Source: Bicyclus anynana (taxonomy: Eukaryota; Arthropoda; Insecta; Lepidoptera; Nymphalidae). Taken from it: 64,000 nucleotides of DNA. The position numbers were made by a program, and so were the translations under genes. The notes below the pieces were generated by a model. It ran no database searches and was not told the origin of the DNA. It saw only the letters and a program-made list of their open reading frames with translations. Of the stretch, positions 18,830 to 30,575 are shown piece after piece. Numbering within the stretch: the stretch's first letter is position 1; each line of letters opens with the position of its first letter. The stretch is taken from the NCBI RefSeq assembly GCF_947172395.1, contig NC_069106.1, positions 2,542,001 to 2,606,000 on the forward strand, given 5' to 3'.

Positions 18830-19023
18830 TACTAATATTATTTAGTCAGACAAGCAACGAAAATATCGACCGGCCGCGGCAAAAATGTCCAAACGTGTTT
18901 TTAATATTTCATAGCTACCAATTCAAACGCAATCGATACAAGGATGCCCTGTCAAACGACTCCTTTGTTTTACTTAACGAAATTGCCTTTTGTGGACATT
19001 CCGTTTTCCTAGGAACACTATAA
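18830..19023. other. Unique spacer with SINE target site
   Basis: Ends with AGGAACACTATAA (19011-19023), the left target duplication of the next SINE-A. Confidence 0.6.
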
Positions 19024-19331
19024 CGAGCCGTGATAGCCCAGTGGATATGACCTCTGCCTCCGATTCCGTAGGGTGTGGATTCGAATCCAGTCCGGGGCAT
19101 GCACCTCCGACTTTTCAGTTGTGTGCGTTTTAAGAGTGTAAATATCACGTGTCTCAATCGGTGAAGGAAAACATCGTGAGGAAACCTGCATACCAGAGAA
19201 TTATCTTCATTCTCTGCGTGTGTGAAGTCTGCCAATCCGCATTGGACCAGCGTGGTGGACTATTGGCCTAACCCCTCTCATTCTGAGAGGAGACTCGAGC
19301 TCAGCAGTGAGCCGAATATGGGTTGATGACG
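19024..19331 (+). mobile_element. Full-length SINE-A with perfect 13-bp target duplications
   Basis: Flanked by AGGAACACTATAA at 19011-19023 and 19332-19344. A box TAGCCCAGTGG, B box GATTCGAATCC, complete body to ATATGGGTTGATGACG. The best reference copy of the family in this window. Target-primed insertion by a LINE partner is implied. Confidence 0.93.
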
Positions 19332-19377
19332 AGGAACACTATAATATGGTAAACTTCAAAAGTGCTTAAGTATTGAC

Positions 19378-19490
19378 GGCCTCTCCTTCTCCTCTGGCAC
19401 AGTGGTATGGATTTACAAGACGGAGGGCCTGGGTTCGGTCCCCGGCTGGGCTGATTGAGGTTTTCTTAATTGATCCAGGTTTTTTTAGGT
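19378..19490 (+). mobile_element. SINE-B head fragment
   Basis: GACGGCCTCTCC, A box TGGCACAGTGG, B box GGTTCGGTCCC and GATTGAGGTTTTCTTAATTG; 3' two thirds missing. Confidence 0.8.
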
Positions 19491-19565
19491 TAATATTAGG
19501 TAGCCATATCATGGACAAAGGATAGCTCGTACTAACATTTAAAATTCGTACATACCTAGTTGCAA

Positions 19566-19975
19566 AATAAAATAAAGTTACCTAAGTTTGCGTTAATTTA
19601 AAGAGAAGAACAAGACACAAATCGGTACAACGAAAAAAAAATAAAAAATAAAAAATGCAAAATTAAATAAAGTTACCTAAGTTTGCGTTAATTTAAAGAG
19701 AAGAACAAGACACAAATCGGTACAACGAAAAAAAAATAAAAAATAAAAAATGCAAAATTAAATAAAGTTACCTAAGTTTGCGTTAATTTAAAGAGAAGAC
19801 ACAAATCGGTACAACGAAAAAAAAAAATATAAATTCAAAAGGAAACTGTTTAATTTGTAACATAAGTTTGAGTTAATTTAAAAAGAAGAACAAGACAATA
19901 AATAAATACAACGAAAAAAATATTAAAAAAATTATATAAATTAAAAGGAAACTGTTCAATTTATAACTTAACACT
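19566..19975. repeat. 95-bp tandem array, four units plus decay
   Basis: AAAGTTACCTAAGTTTGCGT starts at 19574, 19669 and 19764 (period 95), with a diverged unit from about 19851. Units 1 and 2 are essentially identical; unit 3 lacks 8 bases (AGAACAAG). Ends fade into AT-rich sequence by 19975. Confidence 0.85.
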
Positions 19976-20428
19976 AAAATTATTAATATTTATGATAACT
20001 AAGTTACCTAATATTTTATTAGGATTATGACCAGGATTTATGGCCTAAAGAGCTCTTATAGAAAGTGTCATAATGTAGGTAGTATTTCATTTCATTAATT
20101 TCCAACCATATAAATAACAGAAAGAAAATCAGAAAATAATATACCCAGAACTCGGTAGGTACCTACCTACTTAATTTTCCAAAACCGCTGCTATCCACGG
20201 GGACAAACGAAACAGTTAAAAAAATACACAACCGGAAATCGAACTACAGTCCCCGACAGTAAAGTAGCAGTATAACGTTGCCGTCAAGTTAAAATAGAAC
20301 GCTGCACTAAACTACTTTAAGCCAATTACTGGCATCCATTATTTATGTTAGTATGCAGTATCAACTGACAAACTGGTCAATGCACTTTGAAATGTACTGT
20401 GCTTGACTTTCTTTTTGTTTATTTTTAA
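19976..20428. other. Unique non-coding stretch
   Basis: No recognised feature. Confidence 0.4.
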
Positions 20429-20650
20429 CTAGCAGAACCCCACGGTTTCACTCTCGTATTTCCCCATTCCAATGAGAATATGGGGATAAAATATACCCTA
20501 TGTTACTAGCTGACAATATGGGATAATAGCTTTCTATTGATGAAAAATATTTTTTTTAATTTAGCCCGATTCCATCTAAGATTGCATCATCACTTACCAT
20601 CAGGTGAGATTGTAGTCAAGGGCTTACTTGTAAAAAATAAAAAAAAAACA
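20429..20650. mobile_element. Helitron-like 3' end (-) abutting a SINE-B tail (+)
   Basis: CTAGCAGAACCCCACGGTTT at 20429 is an H-type 3' end on the minus strand, running to about 20545. From about 20560 GCCCGATTCCATCTAAGATT to the poly-A at 20635-20649 is a SINE-B 3' end on the plus strand. Confidence 0.6.
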
Positions 20651-22055
20651 TTGTTTGTACAAATTTCAAGTTCATCACTATTCTAAGGGTAAGTAATAAG
20701 ATAACTTAGGTACCTATAGATCACTACATAAATAAAAATATTTTCTTTTAATGAAATTAGTAAAGAAAAACTCGTAATTTTTTTTTAAAAGATCGTCTCA
20801 AACTGTTACGAATTTCAATTTCGTTACTTTCTAAGGGTAAGTAAAAAGTTAACTTAGGTACATGTAGATCACTCAATACACGAGCAAAAAGGAGTAAAGA
20901 AAAACTCGTTAATTTTTTTAAAAAGATCGTCTAAAACCGTTACGGATTTCAATTTTGTCACTATTCTAAGGGTGTAACTTAGTATTATGGTAGCTTTGGT
21001 ATGTATAGATCACTCACTATACAAGCAAAAATCTCACCTCTTAATAAAATGAGCAAGTAGTCGTAACTTTTTTTACAAGATCGTTTAAAACCGTTACGAA
21101 TTTCAATTTTGTCACTATTCTAAGGGTAAGTAATAAGATAACTTAGGTATAGATCACTACACAAAAAAAATCTTACCTTTTAATAAAATTAGTAAAGAAA
21201 AGCTCGTAACATTTGTTTTTAAAAGAAAGTAAGATCGTTACGAATTTTAATTTCGACACTATTCTAAGAGGAGGTACGTATTATGGTAACTTAGGTACGT
21301 ATAGATCACTCACTATCTCTACATAAGCAAAAATCTTACCATTTAATAAAATTAGTCAAGAAATACTCGTATTTTTTTTACAAGATCGTTTAAAACCGTT
21401 AGGAAATTCAATTTCGCCACTATTCTAAGGGTAAGTAATAAGTAATAACTTAGGTACGTATAGATCACTCACTAACAAAATTCTTACCTTTTAATAAAAT
21501 TAGTAAAGAAATACTCGTATTTTTTTTACAAGATCGTTTAAAACCGTTAGGAAATTCAATTTCGCCACTATTCTTAGAGTGTAATTTAGTAATAAGGTAA
21601 CTTAGGTATAGATCACTACACAAACACAAATCTTACCTTTTAATAAAATTAGTAAAGAATAACTCGTAAATTTATTTTTAAAAGATCGTCTAAAACCGTT
21701 ACGAATTGCAATTTCATCACTATTCTAGGAATAAGTAATAAGATAACTTAGGTGTAGATCACTACACAAAAAAAAAAATCTTACCTTTTAATAAAATTAG
21801 TAAAGAAATACCTACTCGTAATTTTTTTAAAAGATCGTCTAAAACCGTTACAAATTTCAATTTCATCACTATTCTTAGGATAAGTAATTAGGTAACTTAG
21901 GTATGTATAGACCACTCAATACTCAAACAAAATTCTTACCTTTTAATAAAATTAGTAAAGAAATACTCGTAATTTTTTTTTAAAAGATCGTCTAAAACCG
22001 TTACGAATTTCAATTTCGTCACTATTCTAAGGGTAAGTAATAAGGTAACTTAGGT
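20651..22055. repeat. Minisatellite, about ten units of 140-155 bp
   Basis: The block AACCGTTACGAATTTCAATT, CACTATTCTAAGGGTAAGTA, then TTACCTTTTAATAAAATTAG and AAAGAAATACTCGTA repeats about ten times (starts near 20655, 20808, 20935, 21085, 21235, 21390, 21540, 21690, 21845, 21995). Units differ by substitutions and small indels, and adjacent units at 21390 and 21540 share TTAGGAAATTCAATTTCGCC, suggesting recent local copying. AT-rich, not coding. Confidence 0.88.
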
Positions 22056-22334
22056 ATAGGTTTAGGTAGGTCGTACACAGGTAGAATAGCAATTATTCAT
22101 GGAAAAACAATTCGGCTACCATGCACGCCGGGCATTATCGTTAGCGATTCGGGCACATTCGTGTCACTTTGGCGCTTTTTTGTGTTTTTTTTAAATTCTC
22201 TATTGGACTCTGTCACGGAAGTTTTTGGTATACCTAGTGTAACCACAAGGAATATAAAATAAAACAGGACAGTAGGTAAAAATTAAGAATCATTTTTTTT
22301 AATTAATGTTGTAAAATAGAAGAAGAATAAGAAT
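22056..22334. other. Unique stretch
   Basis: CpG-containing text at 22110-22180; no recognised repeat. Confidence 0.35.
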
Positions 22335-22440
22335 TAGAAATACTTTATTGCACACAATAATACAAAAATAAATGAAAAATCAATAATAACACTAAGAATT
22401 AGTATGCAATGGCGGCCTTATTGCTATAAGTAATAAGCAA
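22335..22440 (-). mobile_element. LINE 3'-end fragment
   Basis: ATACTTTATTGCACACAATA to AATGGCGGCCTTATTGCTAT, the reverse complement of a common lepidopteran LINE terminus (AGCxATAAGGCCGCC ... AATAAAGTAT). Confidence 0.5.
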
Positions 22441-23025
22441 CATTTTTGAAAGTAAAGTCCAAATCTGTGTTAACTCTACCAACATTTCGGAAAATAGAGC
22501 GAGAAAAGTTGAACATGAACTCATCAGGACTCTTAAAAATTACAAAATATGTTACAATTTGTAATATCATCTTAGATTGTAACGCTACGTCACGAAATAT
22601 AAAAAAAAATGGCAAGGAGGTAGTTTATATTACCGAAAAGTCTGCTAAAAACAGATTTTGCGACAGGGCCCGATTAAGGAGGTCTAAAGTTCCAGCGGGA
22701 TTTGTCAAATTTGATGAAGTCGCGAGCATCCGTTAAAACTAAATAGGCTTGCAATTGGCTGCGATCACGCGATGCTTACAGAACGCGTTTGTCTAAAAGT
22801 TGCCCGTTCAGTCCTGAATTGAACAGTAAGTTGTCCAATATCATGGTCACCCTAGCTATAGGTTACCTACTATGCAATGGTAACAATGCACAAATATCGA
22901 GGTCGAATTACTCATTGTTTGCACACGTCATCCAAATGATTTGGGTTTTGTTTTGAGCTCTAGCATAAACACTATGGGAAGAACCTAGATTAGAGTTCAA
23001 AGTCCATGCCTTAAATACTAAACTA
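22441..23025. other. Unique non-coding stretch
   Basis: A 96-residue plus-strand open frame (22446-22736) has no recognisable domain and overlaps a comparable minus frame; treated as chance. Confidence 0.35.
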
Positions 23026-23404
23026 TCCATACTAATATTATAAATGTGAAAGTGTGTGTTTGTTTGTCCGTCTTTCACAGCAAAACGGAGCGACAAATTA
23101 ACGCGATTTTTTAAGTGATGATAGGTAAAAGGATGGAGAGTAACATAGGCTACTTTTTGTCTTTTTTAGACCCCCACTTTTTTGAAATGGGGGGTGGAAG
23201 TTTGTATGGAGCATTTCTCAATGTCCAAGGTAGAAAGCTAAAAATTGGTATGCAAAAAACAGTGCATTTTTGTTTTTAAAAGCCCCCAAACACGAGGGAA
23301 TGAAATAATTTTTATATGTAACTTTTCGCAGTGAAGCTAAAAATCATTACACCGAGGTAGGGTAGAGGTAGGGTAGGGGTATGGGCAGGGTAGGAGTAGG
23401 GAAT
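23026..23404 (+). mobile_element. Helitron-like element with TAGGG tract
   Basis: TCCATACTAATATTATAAAT start after A, CGTCTTTCACAGCAAAACGG, ACCCCCACTTTTTTGAAATG and a G-rich (TAGGG/AGGGGT)n end at 23356-23402 comparable to 17174-17226. No CTAG end is visible, so the border is approximate. Confidence 0.55.
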
Positions 23405-23515
23405 TGTTCTTCTTTTGAAGTCTAATTGACTTTTATCGTGAAAACCTACTTGTAAGGAATGTCTATTACAATTAAGACTGTCAGTATTCGTTTTATAAAA
23501 GATGCTGCTCCAATG
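23405..23515. other. Spacer
   Basis: No recognised feature. Confidence 0.35.
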
Positions 23516-23832
23516 TCATCATTATCAACCCATATACGGCTCACTGCTGAGCTCGAGTCTCCTCTTAGAATGAGAGGGCCTAATAGGCCAATAGATCACC
23601 ACGCTGGCCCAATGCGGCAGATAATGGCAGACTTCACACACGTAGAGAATTAAGAAAATTCTCTGGTTTGCAGGTTTCCTCACGATGTGTTCCCTTCACC
23701 GTTTGAGACACGTGATATTTAATTTCTTAAAATGCACACAACTGAAAAGTTGGAGGTGCATGCCTCGGACCAGATTCAAACCCACACCCTCCGGAATCGG
23801 AGGCAGAGGTCATATCCACTGGGCTATCACGA
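23516..23832 (-). mobile_element. SINE-A, near full length
   Basis: Complement of the (GAT) tail at 23516, then CACTGCTGAGCTCGAGTCTC to CCACTGGGCTATCACGAC. A box intact; B box GATTCAAACC on plus is degraded. Confidence 0.88.
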
Positions 23833-24451
23833 CTACAAAAGTTAAGTCTAGTTATGTTAAACTTATCTGGACTTAACTTTTAGCCAAATAACCAAACCGC
23901 CATTCTATTTCGTCTTAAACTTCGTTTATTAATACTATGCGATAGCGCAAATTCAATGTAAAGATCAAGACCCTTTACTACTCGAGTAAGAAAATGACAA
24001 ATGTCTTTGCGCCATTTATAACTAACCAACACTATTTTAACCTCTTCAATTTAAACTGAACCTTATTCCAAGGCTATAAGGGTCTAGTAGACTAGCAAAA
24101 CACAACAACATTAAATAAACAACCGAAATAACCGAAAATAAACTTTATTTTTATTGCCGTAAAGGTTAAACATACAGTAAAATAGTGGTGGGTGCGTAAC
24201 ACTAAACCTTAACCTCAAAACCGTGACGCTTGCGCCGCCATATTGCATTCGTTCGGCTATTTCCGTATCGCGTTCGTGTGAGTTCGGCAATTGCATAGAT
24301 AACTGATAGATTGATGTCTCTCCCCTCGTGTTCGCACTATTATACAACCTATTACGCGACATAAACGACTTGGTGGAGACGTTTGGAGCGTTTAAATAAG
24401 GAATTATCTTTCAGATAGGGATATCCTGTAACAAATTTTGACATAGTAGTC
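23833..24451. other. Unique stretch with CpG-rich core
   Basis: 24165-24370 is repeat-free and CpG-richer (GTGACGCTTGCGCCGCCATA, CGTATCGCGTTCGTGTGAG). It could be regulatory or a relic exon; no splice-bounded frame stands out. Confidence 0.3.
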
Positions 24452-24589
24452 GTAGCTATCCATAGAGAAATAATAATTATCTATTATCTATGCATTATAT
24501 TATTGTTGGTATATTTAATCGTACCTATCCTTAGAGAATAATTATTATCTATTATCTATAGATTATATTATTGTTGGTATATTTAATTA
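24452..24589. repeat. 69-bp tandem duplication
   Basis: 24452-24520 and 24521-24589 share CTATCC(A/T)TAGAGAA and TTATATTATTGTTGGTATAT TTAAT with few differences. Confidence 0.8.
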
Positions 24590-24994
24590 TATCAATATGA
24601 AAAATAATATATTTCTAATATCTGTGCAATGTGCATTGATTAAATATACCAAAAATTAGAGTTTGGTATCTCATAAAATTGTTGTGAATTATGACGATTT
24701 TAATAAAAGAGCAACTTTTGAGGTTATAGAGCAACTATTAAGTTTTTTATAAGAGCCGGCTCTTCTCAGTAGAACCTACCTTCTGAACCGGTGGTAGTCT
24801 TTACAAAATACTTTTCAAAAGTGCTTTTAAACTAAGCCTACTTGAAATAGATGAATTTCAATTTGGATTCCGATCTTACTTTTTAGTACCATTTAACATG
24901 CAAAATATAGAAATATAGATGTATTAGGTATAGACGGTTTTCCATATATACTGACCTCAGGCATTCGGCCGTTTAGAAATTCATTAAGCTTTCA
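24590..24994. other. AT-rich stretch
   Basis: Holds a scrap of the 16386-type repeat at 24805-24865; otherwise unique. Confidence 0.35.
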
Positions 24995-25324
24995 TTCGCA
25001 CGAGAGTTTTTTTAACGGACGTTAAAAAAGCATTCAAATATAGTATGAAGTTAAATGAAGGTTTAAAGGTTAAAAAGCTCTCGTGCGATTGAAAGTTTAG
25101 CACAAGAGTTTTTTTAACAGACGTTAAAAAAGCGTTCAAATACAAAAAAATGCATTTCCAAGTAGTATATTATGTACAATTGTTCACACGAGAACGTTTT
25201 TTAAAACACGATGCTTTTATTCGAGCAGTGTTGCATTTTCAGTTTTGGGCGATGGATAAAGACATTTAACTTCATACTGTATTTGAACGCTTATTTAACG
25301 TCAGTTATAAAACTCTCGTGCGAA
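24995..25324. mobile_element. Foldback/MITE with TTCGCACGAGAGTTTT ends
   Basis: Left TIR TTCGCACGAGAGTTTTTTTA, right end complement AAAACTCTCGTGCGAA. A further AGCTCTCGTGCGA (about 25076-25090) and AGCACAAGAGTTTTTTTAAC lie inside, so it looks like two elements in series or a nested copy. A half copy is at 53521-53670. Confidence 0.65.
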
Positions 25325-25447
25325 TGATGGCTAATTGTTTACCCAACTTAATATTGTTTCAATACTTTAAACTCTACTATATCTTTGTCTAAGTCGATAA
25401 AGGATAGTCTATTAAGGATAAGCCGATATTACCCTTACCCATAATGT
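25325..25447. other. Spacer
   Basis: No recognised feature. Confidence 0.35.
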
Positions 25448-25702
25448 CCGTGAGCTTTGATAGATATGACCTCGGCTCCCGATTCCGGAGGGCGTAGGTT
25501 CGAATCCGGTCCGGGGTATGCACCTCTAATTTTCAGTTCAGTCTCAAACGGTGAAGGAAAAACATCGTGAAGAAACCTGCATACCTGAGAGTTTTCTTAA
25601 TTCTCTGCGTGTATGAAGTCTGCCAATCCACATTGGGCCAGCGTGGTGGACTATTGGCCTAACCCCACCTCACTCAGCAGTGAACCGAATATGGGTTGAT
25701 AA
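25448..25702 (+). mobile_element. SINE-A with deletions
   Basis: B box GGTTCGAATCC intact; A box decayed (TTTGATAGATATGACC). Missing part of the middle (TTTTCAGTTCAGTCTCAAAC) and the 3' stem. Confidence 0.82.
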
Positions 25703-25959
25703 TATCTAATAGGTCCGTTTCAACTTTCAAGGGACATTTCCGTCATATTACCAAGGGGATATATAGGAAGGATATATAGCTGCGGCGAGGAGTTCATGCA
25801 AGCCGATTCACATCGGGTTACATTAAAAAACACCATACATATCCATTCTTGTACTGTATCTAAAGATATGAGATTAACGCTGTATAAATTTCCTTTTCTT
25901 TGGGATGCCTTACCTTCATCTAAATTCCATCCTTCGCCACTGATATATAGGGATATATA
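25703..25959. other. Non-coding stretch ending in GGATATATA repeats
   Basis: GGGGATATATAGGAAGGATA and GATATATAGGGATATATA flank the sequence. The middle (CATGCAAGCCGATTCACATC, GATGCCTTACCTTCATCTAA) feels repeat-like, but no second copy is in the window. Confidence 0.35.
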
Positions 25960-26162
25960 TCTATACTAATATTACAAAGCTGAAGAGTTTATTTGCTTGT
26001 TTGTTTGATTGAACGCGCTAATCTCAGGAACTACTAAACCGATTTGAAAAATTCTTTCAGTGTTAGATAGCCCATTTATCGAGGAAGGCTATAGGCTATA
26101 TATTATACCGTACTCCTACGGAAACGGAAACTAAGTGGGTGAAACCGCGCGGCGTCAGCTAG
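25960..26162 (+). mobile_element. Complete H1 Helitron
   Basis: TCTATACTAATATTACAAAG to CCGCGCGGCGTCAGCTAG, flanked by A and T, 203 bp. It sits inside a run of GGATATATA repeats. Confidence 0.88.
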
Positions 26163-26432
26163 TAAGGGGATATAGGGGAAACAAAGACTACTACAACTAA
26201 AAAGGTGTTTGGGTTGGGTTGTAGGGTAGGAAATGCCAGTGCAGGTTTTGCCCGAGTTTGAACACAGGGGCACACTAAATATTTAGAAGTCACGCGACCG
26301 TTTTAATCTTGATTGAAATCGATATGTTGCGGTTCAATGTGACAGACTGGACATTTATATGATAGCCCTAAATGTATTTGAGCAGCAACATACAGGGTCA
26401 TAATCTAACTTTAAAATAAATGTGTGCTGTGT
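26163..26432. other. Unique stretch
   Basis: No recognised feature. Confidence 0.4.
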
Positions 26433-26570
26433 GCTGTGATAGCCCAGTGGACCTTTGATTCCGAGGGCGTAGGTTCGAATCTGACCGGCATAAATTAAAT
26501 ATTCTCAAACGGTGAGAGAAAAACGTCGTGAGGAAACCTACCTAGGTACCTGAAAATGTTCTTAATTTCA
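26433..26570 (+). mobile_element. SINE-A, strongly deleted
   Basis: GTGATAGCCCAGTGG and GGTTCGAATCTG retained; large parts of the body are lost before CTCAAACGGTGAGAGAAAAA. Confidence 0.75.
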
Positions 26571-27590
26571 GTAGATCCAGTGGTTATTCTGTACAATACA
26601 ACAAACTTTACATCATTGTAATAATAGTAATAGTAAAAATAAATTGTGCAGAATTGCTGCAAAATTTAAGTAGGTAGGTAGGTACGTATGTACCTATTTA
26701 AATCTCCCATAGTGAAAGGAAAGTGATGGTACAAAATCGGGCCATTCAATTTGATATTACAGCTAGCTATTTGAATCATTAATCTGCCGTTTATTCAGTT
26801 TTTGTAAACTTCATGTTTTTCACTCCTAGTCCTAAATAAATAAACTTGTTCCAATACCATACGTACGATAGGTACATAACGTATTGTTTATACATACCTA
26901 TGTATAAACTAGATTCCTCGACACTTAATATACCTAATATGCGAAGAATTAAGGCTTATAATATTAATTAATGCGCCTTCTACTTAATAAAAATACTTCC
27001 CTTATAATCTACTTTCATGACATTAACAGCAAAAATAGTACAAGAATTTGTTTGTAATTTCACGTAAAAAAAACAAATTATTACCAACCATAACTGGTAG
27101 TTAGATAAATGAAAAATAATCGAGCATACCTCACTTACTTTCGCGTCACATCACCACCATTTTCTATCTATGGAAGGGGAATGTAGTGCTGTGACGAAAA
27201 ATACATAGACAAGACAAAAACGATAGAAACACCATAAATCTACAAACGATTACCAACTCTACAACCAAAGGATAAGGTATAAATTGCATCGGTACTGTAA
27301 TTACATATGGCGCCGTCGTTCGAATTTCAAAAATGACTAGCAGAGTCTAATGACAAGGTTAAGTGTATGAAACGCAAAGAAACTGGTTCTAAAACATTTG
27401 CTCGGCCGTTAGCATAGACAAAAAAGAAGCGGCCATCTTGGACATCGGGTGATGACTTTTCTTGCCGCTCAAATTACGGAACTAGATGGACATATAAGTA
27501 ATATAACTACGAGTATCTACCTAGGTAGAGTAGATACTTGCGTAGGTTTTATTTGAGTTATTTGGATGATTATTGCTTAATTTCTCATTA
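26571..27590. other. About 1 kb of unique non-coding sequence
   Basis: One of the longer repeat-free stretches. 27290-27450 is CpG-richer (GGCGCCGTCGTTCGAATTTC, CTCGGCCGTTAGC). No splice-bounded coding frame recognised; candidate conserved non-coding DNA only. Confidence 0.35.
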
Positions 27591-27591
27591 C

Positions 27592-28110
27592 TGACTTCAA
27601 AAAAAAGGAGGACGTTCACAATTCTAGGCGTACCTACCTATGTTTTTTTTAATGTTTGTTACTTCATTACTTCGTAATTTCTTAACCAATTTTATAAATT
27701 CTTTTTTTGTTTGAAAGAGTACACTTCCAGATTGGTCCTATTTGGCTGGTGGGAGGCTTTGGCCGTGGCTAGTTACCACCCTACCGACAAAGACGTACCG
27801 CCAAGCGATTTAGCGTTCCGGTACGATGTCGTGTAGAAACCGAAAGGGGTGTGGATTTCATCCTCCTCCTAACAACTTAGCCCGCTTCCATCTTAGATTG
27901 TATCATCACTTACCATCAGGTGAGATTGTAGTCAAGGGCTAACTTGTAAAGATTAAAAAAAAAAAATATTTTTTTATAAAAATCGGTTCAGTAATTTTGT
28001 GTTAAAATGAAAATAACGGAATTGCCCGTACTGTGGCACTTGAAAATTTGTGATATTGAAGTGCTACAGTACAGGCAATTTCTATGGATTTAAATATTAA
28101 AAGAAATTGA
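27592..28110 (+). repeat. Repeat E interrupted by SINE-B
   Basis: 27592-27727 (TACTTCGTAATTTCTTAACC, CCAGATTGGTCCTATTT) continues at 27967 with ATAAAAATCGGTTCAGTAAT and GAATTGCCCGTACTGTGGCA. A near-palindromic GAAGTGCTACAGTACAGGCA follows the latter. Confidence 0.65.
27728..27962 (+). mobile_element. SINE-B, 5'-truncated, nested in repeat E
   Basis: Starts GGCTGGTGGGAGGCTTTGGC and ends with poly-A at 27956-27966. TATTT on both sides may be the target duplication. Confidence 0.8.
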
Positions 28111-28162
28111 AACTACTGAACTTGGAATTTGGACTACATCTAGATGGTCCAAATGAAGCCCA

Positions 28163-28809
28163 GCCTATTCACTATTTTGGTCTTTATTAACAACCTATAA
28201 TTTTTTTTCATTATTTGCGACTGTCAAGGAGACGCGTGACTTTTGTTTTTTTATGGCTTTCACCGGCTTCAGCACGCAGTTTGAAAAGACTCACTCTGGA
28301 TACTCTATGGGTTACGGTAAAACATCGTTACAAAAGGGCTCAAAAGCTCATTATTAAAAAAATAATCGTTACAAAAAGGTATAAGTATAGTGAATCTAAG
28401 CTTATTTAGCAATGCGCGTTCCCACGGTTGTGCACGCTTTTTACCGTTCAATAATGCGTTACAGTTCGCACTTTTTGCCGACATTAATTTCGTTTATACG
28501 CGGTAGTTAAGTTGTTTCTAGAATTGATTTACGTAGGTGCTTATTAGATAATTCTCCCTGGCAATATTGTTTTTTACTTGACTGCTAACCCGACGTTAAG
28601 TGATTCTCAAGTTAGTTAAATTTTACCGAATCATTTCACCACGGCTAGTTGCCTCGACTGGGCAAATTTGCGCAAAGGATAAGCCTGACCCGAATATGCA
28701 CCAGTATTTTTGCCACCATTCCACGTGGGCATGATTTGTAGATACATTTATTAGGATAAGTTAGACTTTAATAGAGTTTGCTAATTTAAGGATGCGATTA
28801 TCCTTTATA
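28163..28809. repeat. Repeat K and the 1-531-type repeat
   Basis: 28222-28312 (AAGGAGACGCGTGACTTTTG, ACCGGCTTCAGCACGCAGTT) is repeat K, found reversed at 37797-37880 and 46738-46842. 28163-28199 and 28718-28770 match 231-269 and 485-531. Remainder unclassified. Confidence 0.5.
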
Positions 28810-29030
28810 TCTATACTAATAATAAAAAGCTGAAGAGTTTGTTTGTTTGTTTGTTCGTTCGCTGCGTTGCGCGTTCAATAAAACATGAACGCGCTAATCT
28901 CAGGAACTGCTGGTCCGATTTGAAAAATATTTTCAGTGTTAGATAGCCCATTTACCGAGAAAGGCTATAATTTGTCCGTATTCTTCCGGGAACCGGAACC
29001 ACGCGGGTGAAACCGCGCGGCGTCAGCTAG
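28810..29030 (+). mobile_element. Complete H1 Helitron with insertion
   Basis: TCTATACTAATAATAAAAAG to CCGCGCGGCGTCAGCTAG between A and T. It carries an extra GTTCGTTCGCTGCGTTGCGC stretch near 28855-28890 that duplicates part of the GAACGCGC region. Confidence 0.85.
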
Positions 29031-30162
29031 TAACCCATATTATCGACCACAATCTCTTATATATTTTAGGAAAATGCATTTTTATTAAACAGTAGTTGCA
29101 TCTGACTGTAGATATGTTTCCTTATGACATTCCATGGAGAATTTCAGAAAATACATTTTATATTTGGGCTACTGAGGATCTGGACCCTTGAAAACTGCTA
29201 CCTTCCAAAGTCATCACGATCCAAATTCCATAAACAATCGTAGAATTACTTACTTACGAGCATGGACTTACAAAGTTGCAGCAGGTTGCAACCTTCATAA
29301 AATGAGGTAGGTATGTCTGGCTATAGACTCTCGTTCTATATTATTTTAATAAATTATTATGTATACGTCATTCATGGCGATTCTTTTTTCGCCATAGACC
29401 TTTTTTTTCTATTTTCCGTTAAGCGAACATGAATTTCAAAAATCGAACCGTTTTTAGGTATCGTAAAACAATGCACGTTTATCACTAGCAATTATGTTGG
29501 CAACGCGAAACTGGGCAGCTAAAATGCTGCACTTTAGTTCTCTTACGGCCAAATATACCTATGATGTGTGATATCAATTCCTTCATACATGAAGTAATAA
29601 AAGATATTCTAATCATTTTAACAAAAAAACAATTATTATGGTAGAAATGGTAGAAATGACAAGGTTAAAGCCCCGCTCGTTGTAACTACTAGATACCTAT
29701 AATATTGGTCATTAGGAAATATAAAATTACTGTGAAAGTTGTAGGGAAGTGCTGTCATGTAGATGAAAAAAAAGTATAAATTAAAACGTTTCAAAAATAT
29801 TTTGAGACAGGTCAAAACAATAATTTAGTCTGTAGTTAGCTTCAGAAATAATTATAGATACTACTACTCTCAACTTTTTTTGTTTAACAAACAGATGGCT
29901 CACTTGATATTAAGTGGTATCACCATTGCTTATGTCGGAGCATCACCTTGTAAACTCGTATACTGTGAAAATTACTTAAAATTTTTTCCCCTGCAATTGA
30001 CAATCGAAATTTGAAACCCAAATCGAAATTTGCTTTATGCGCCTGCAAATTAACTGTTTATTTATAAACTGCAGACAGCAATGCTGCTTGGCAAAAAATT
30101 AACAGGGTACTTTTTCGGGAAACGAAAAGGTTATTTAATTCGTCTTTTTTTTATTCTTAATA
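29031..30162. other. About 1.1 kb of unique non-coding sequence
   Basis: AT-rich; no repeat, RNA or coding feature recognised. Confidence 0.4.
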
Positions 30163-30575
30163 GACTTGCGCTTGACTACAATCATGCCTGGTGGAAAGCA
30201 ATGATGAGATCAAGTTTGGACGCGCTTGCCTAAAAAATGCCTATTCATTCTTGCCTTGAAGGTGTACAATCTGTTAGGAAACACAGAAACCTTCTTCTTC
30301 TTCTTATTGGAAATTTCGACGCGAAACGTCTGATCCTAGTTAGACCCTAGCTTTCAATATTATTTAATTCGTTTGATCAAAATAGGCAATCAAACAATTT
30401 TTTTTCCTTGACAAGTCAGTCCTTGATTGCGATCACACCTGATGTAAAGTGATGATGTAGTCTACGGTGGAAGCGGGCTTACTACTATTAGACCAGACCT
30501 CAGCAAATATCTAGAAATTGTAAAATCGAACCCTGAGAACCACAGCACTACCAACTACCAAACGCCAGATTTAGA
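30163..30575 (-). mobile_element. Two diverged SINE-B-related fragments
   Basis: 30163-30290 (TTGACTACAATCATGCCTGG, GCGCTTGCCTAAAAAATGCC) and 30400-30575 (GCGATCACACCTGATG to AAATCGAACCCTGAGAACCA). A (CTT)n tract lies at 30292-30306. The second ends with a tRNA-like head on the minus strand. Confidence 0.5.

Noticed and set aside
20651..22055. CRISPR-like array
   Set aside because: Units of about 150 bp are similar throughout, with no short repeat/unique spacer structure; this is an insect minisatellite.
22446..22736. 96-residue plus-strand frame
   Set aside because: No recognisable domain, overlapping minus frame of similar size, no splice signals.
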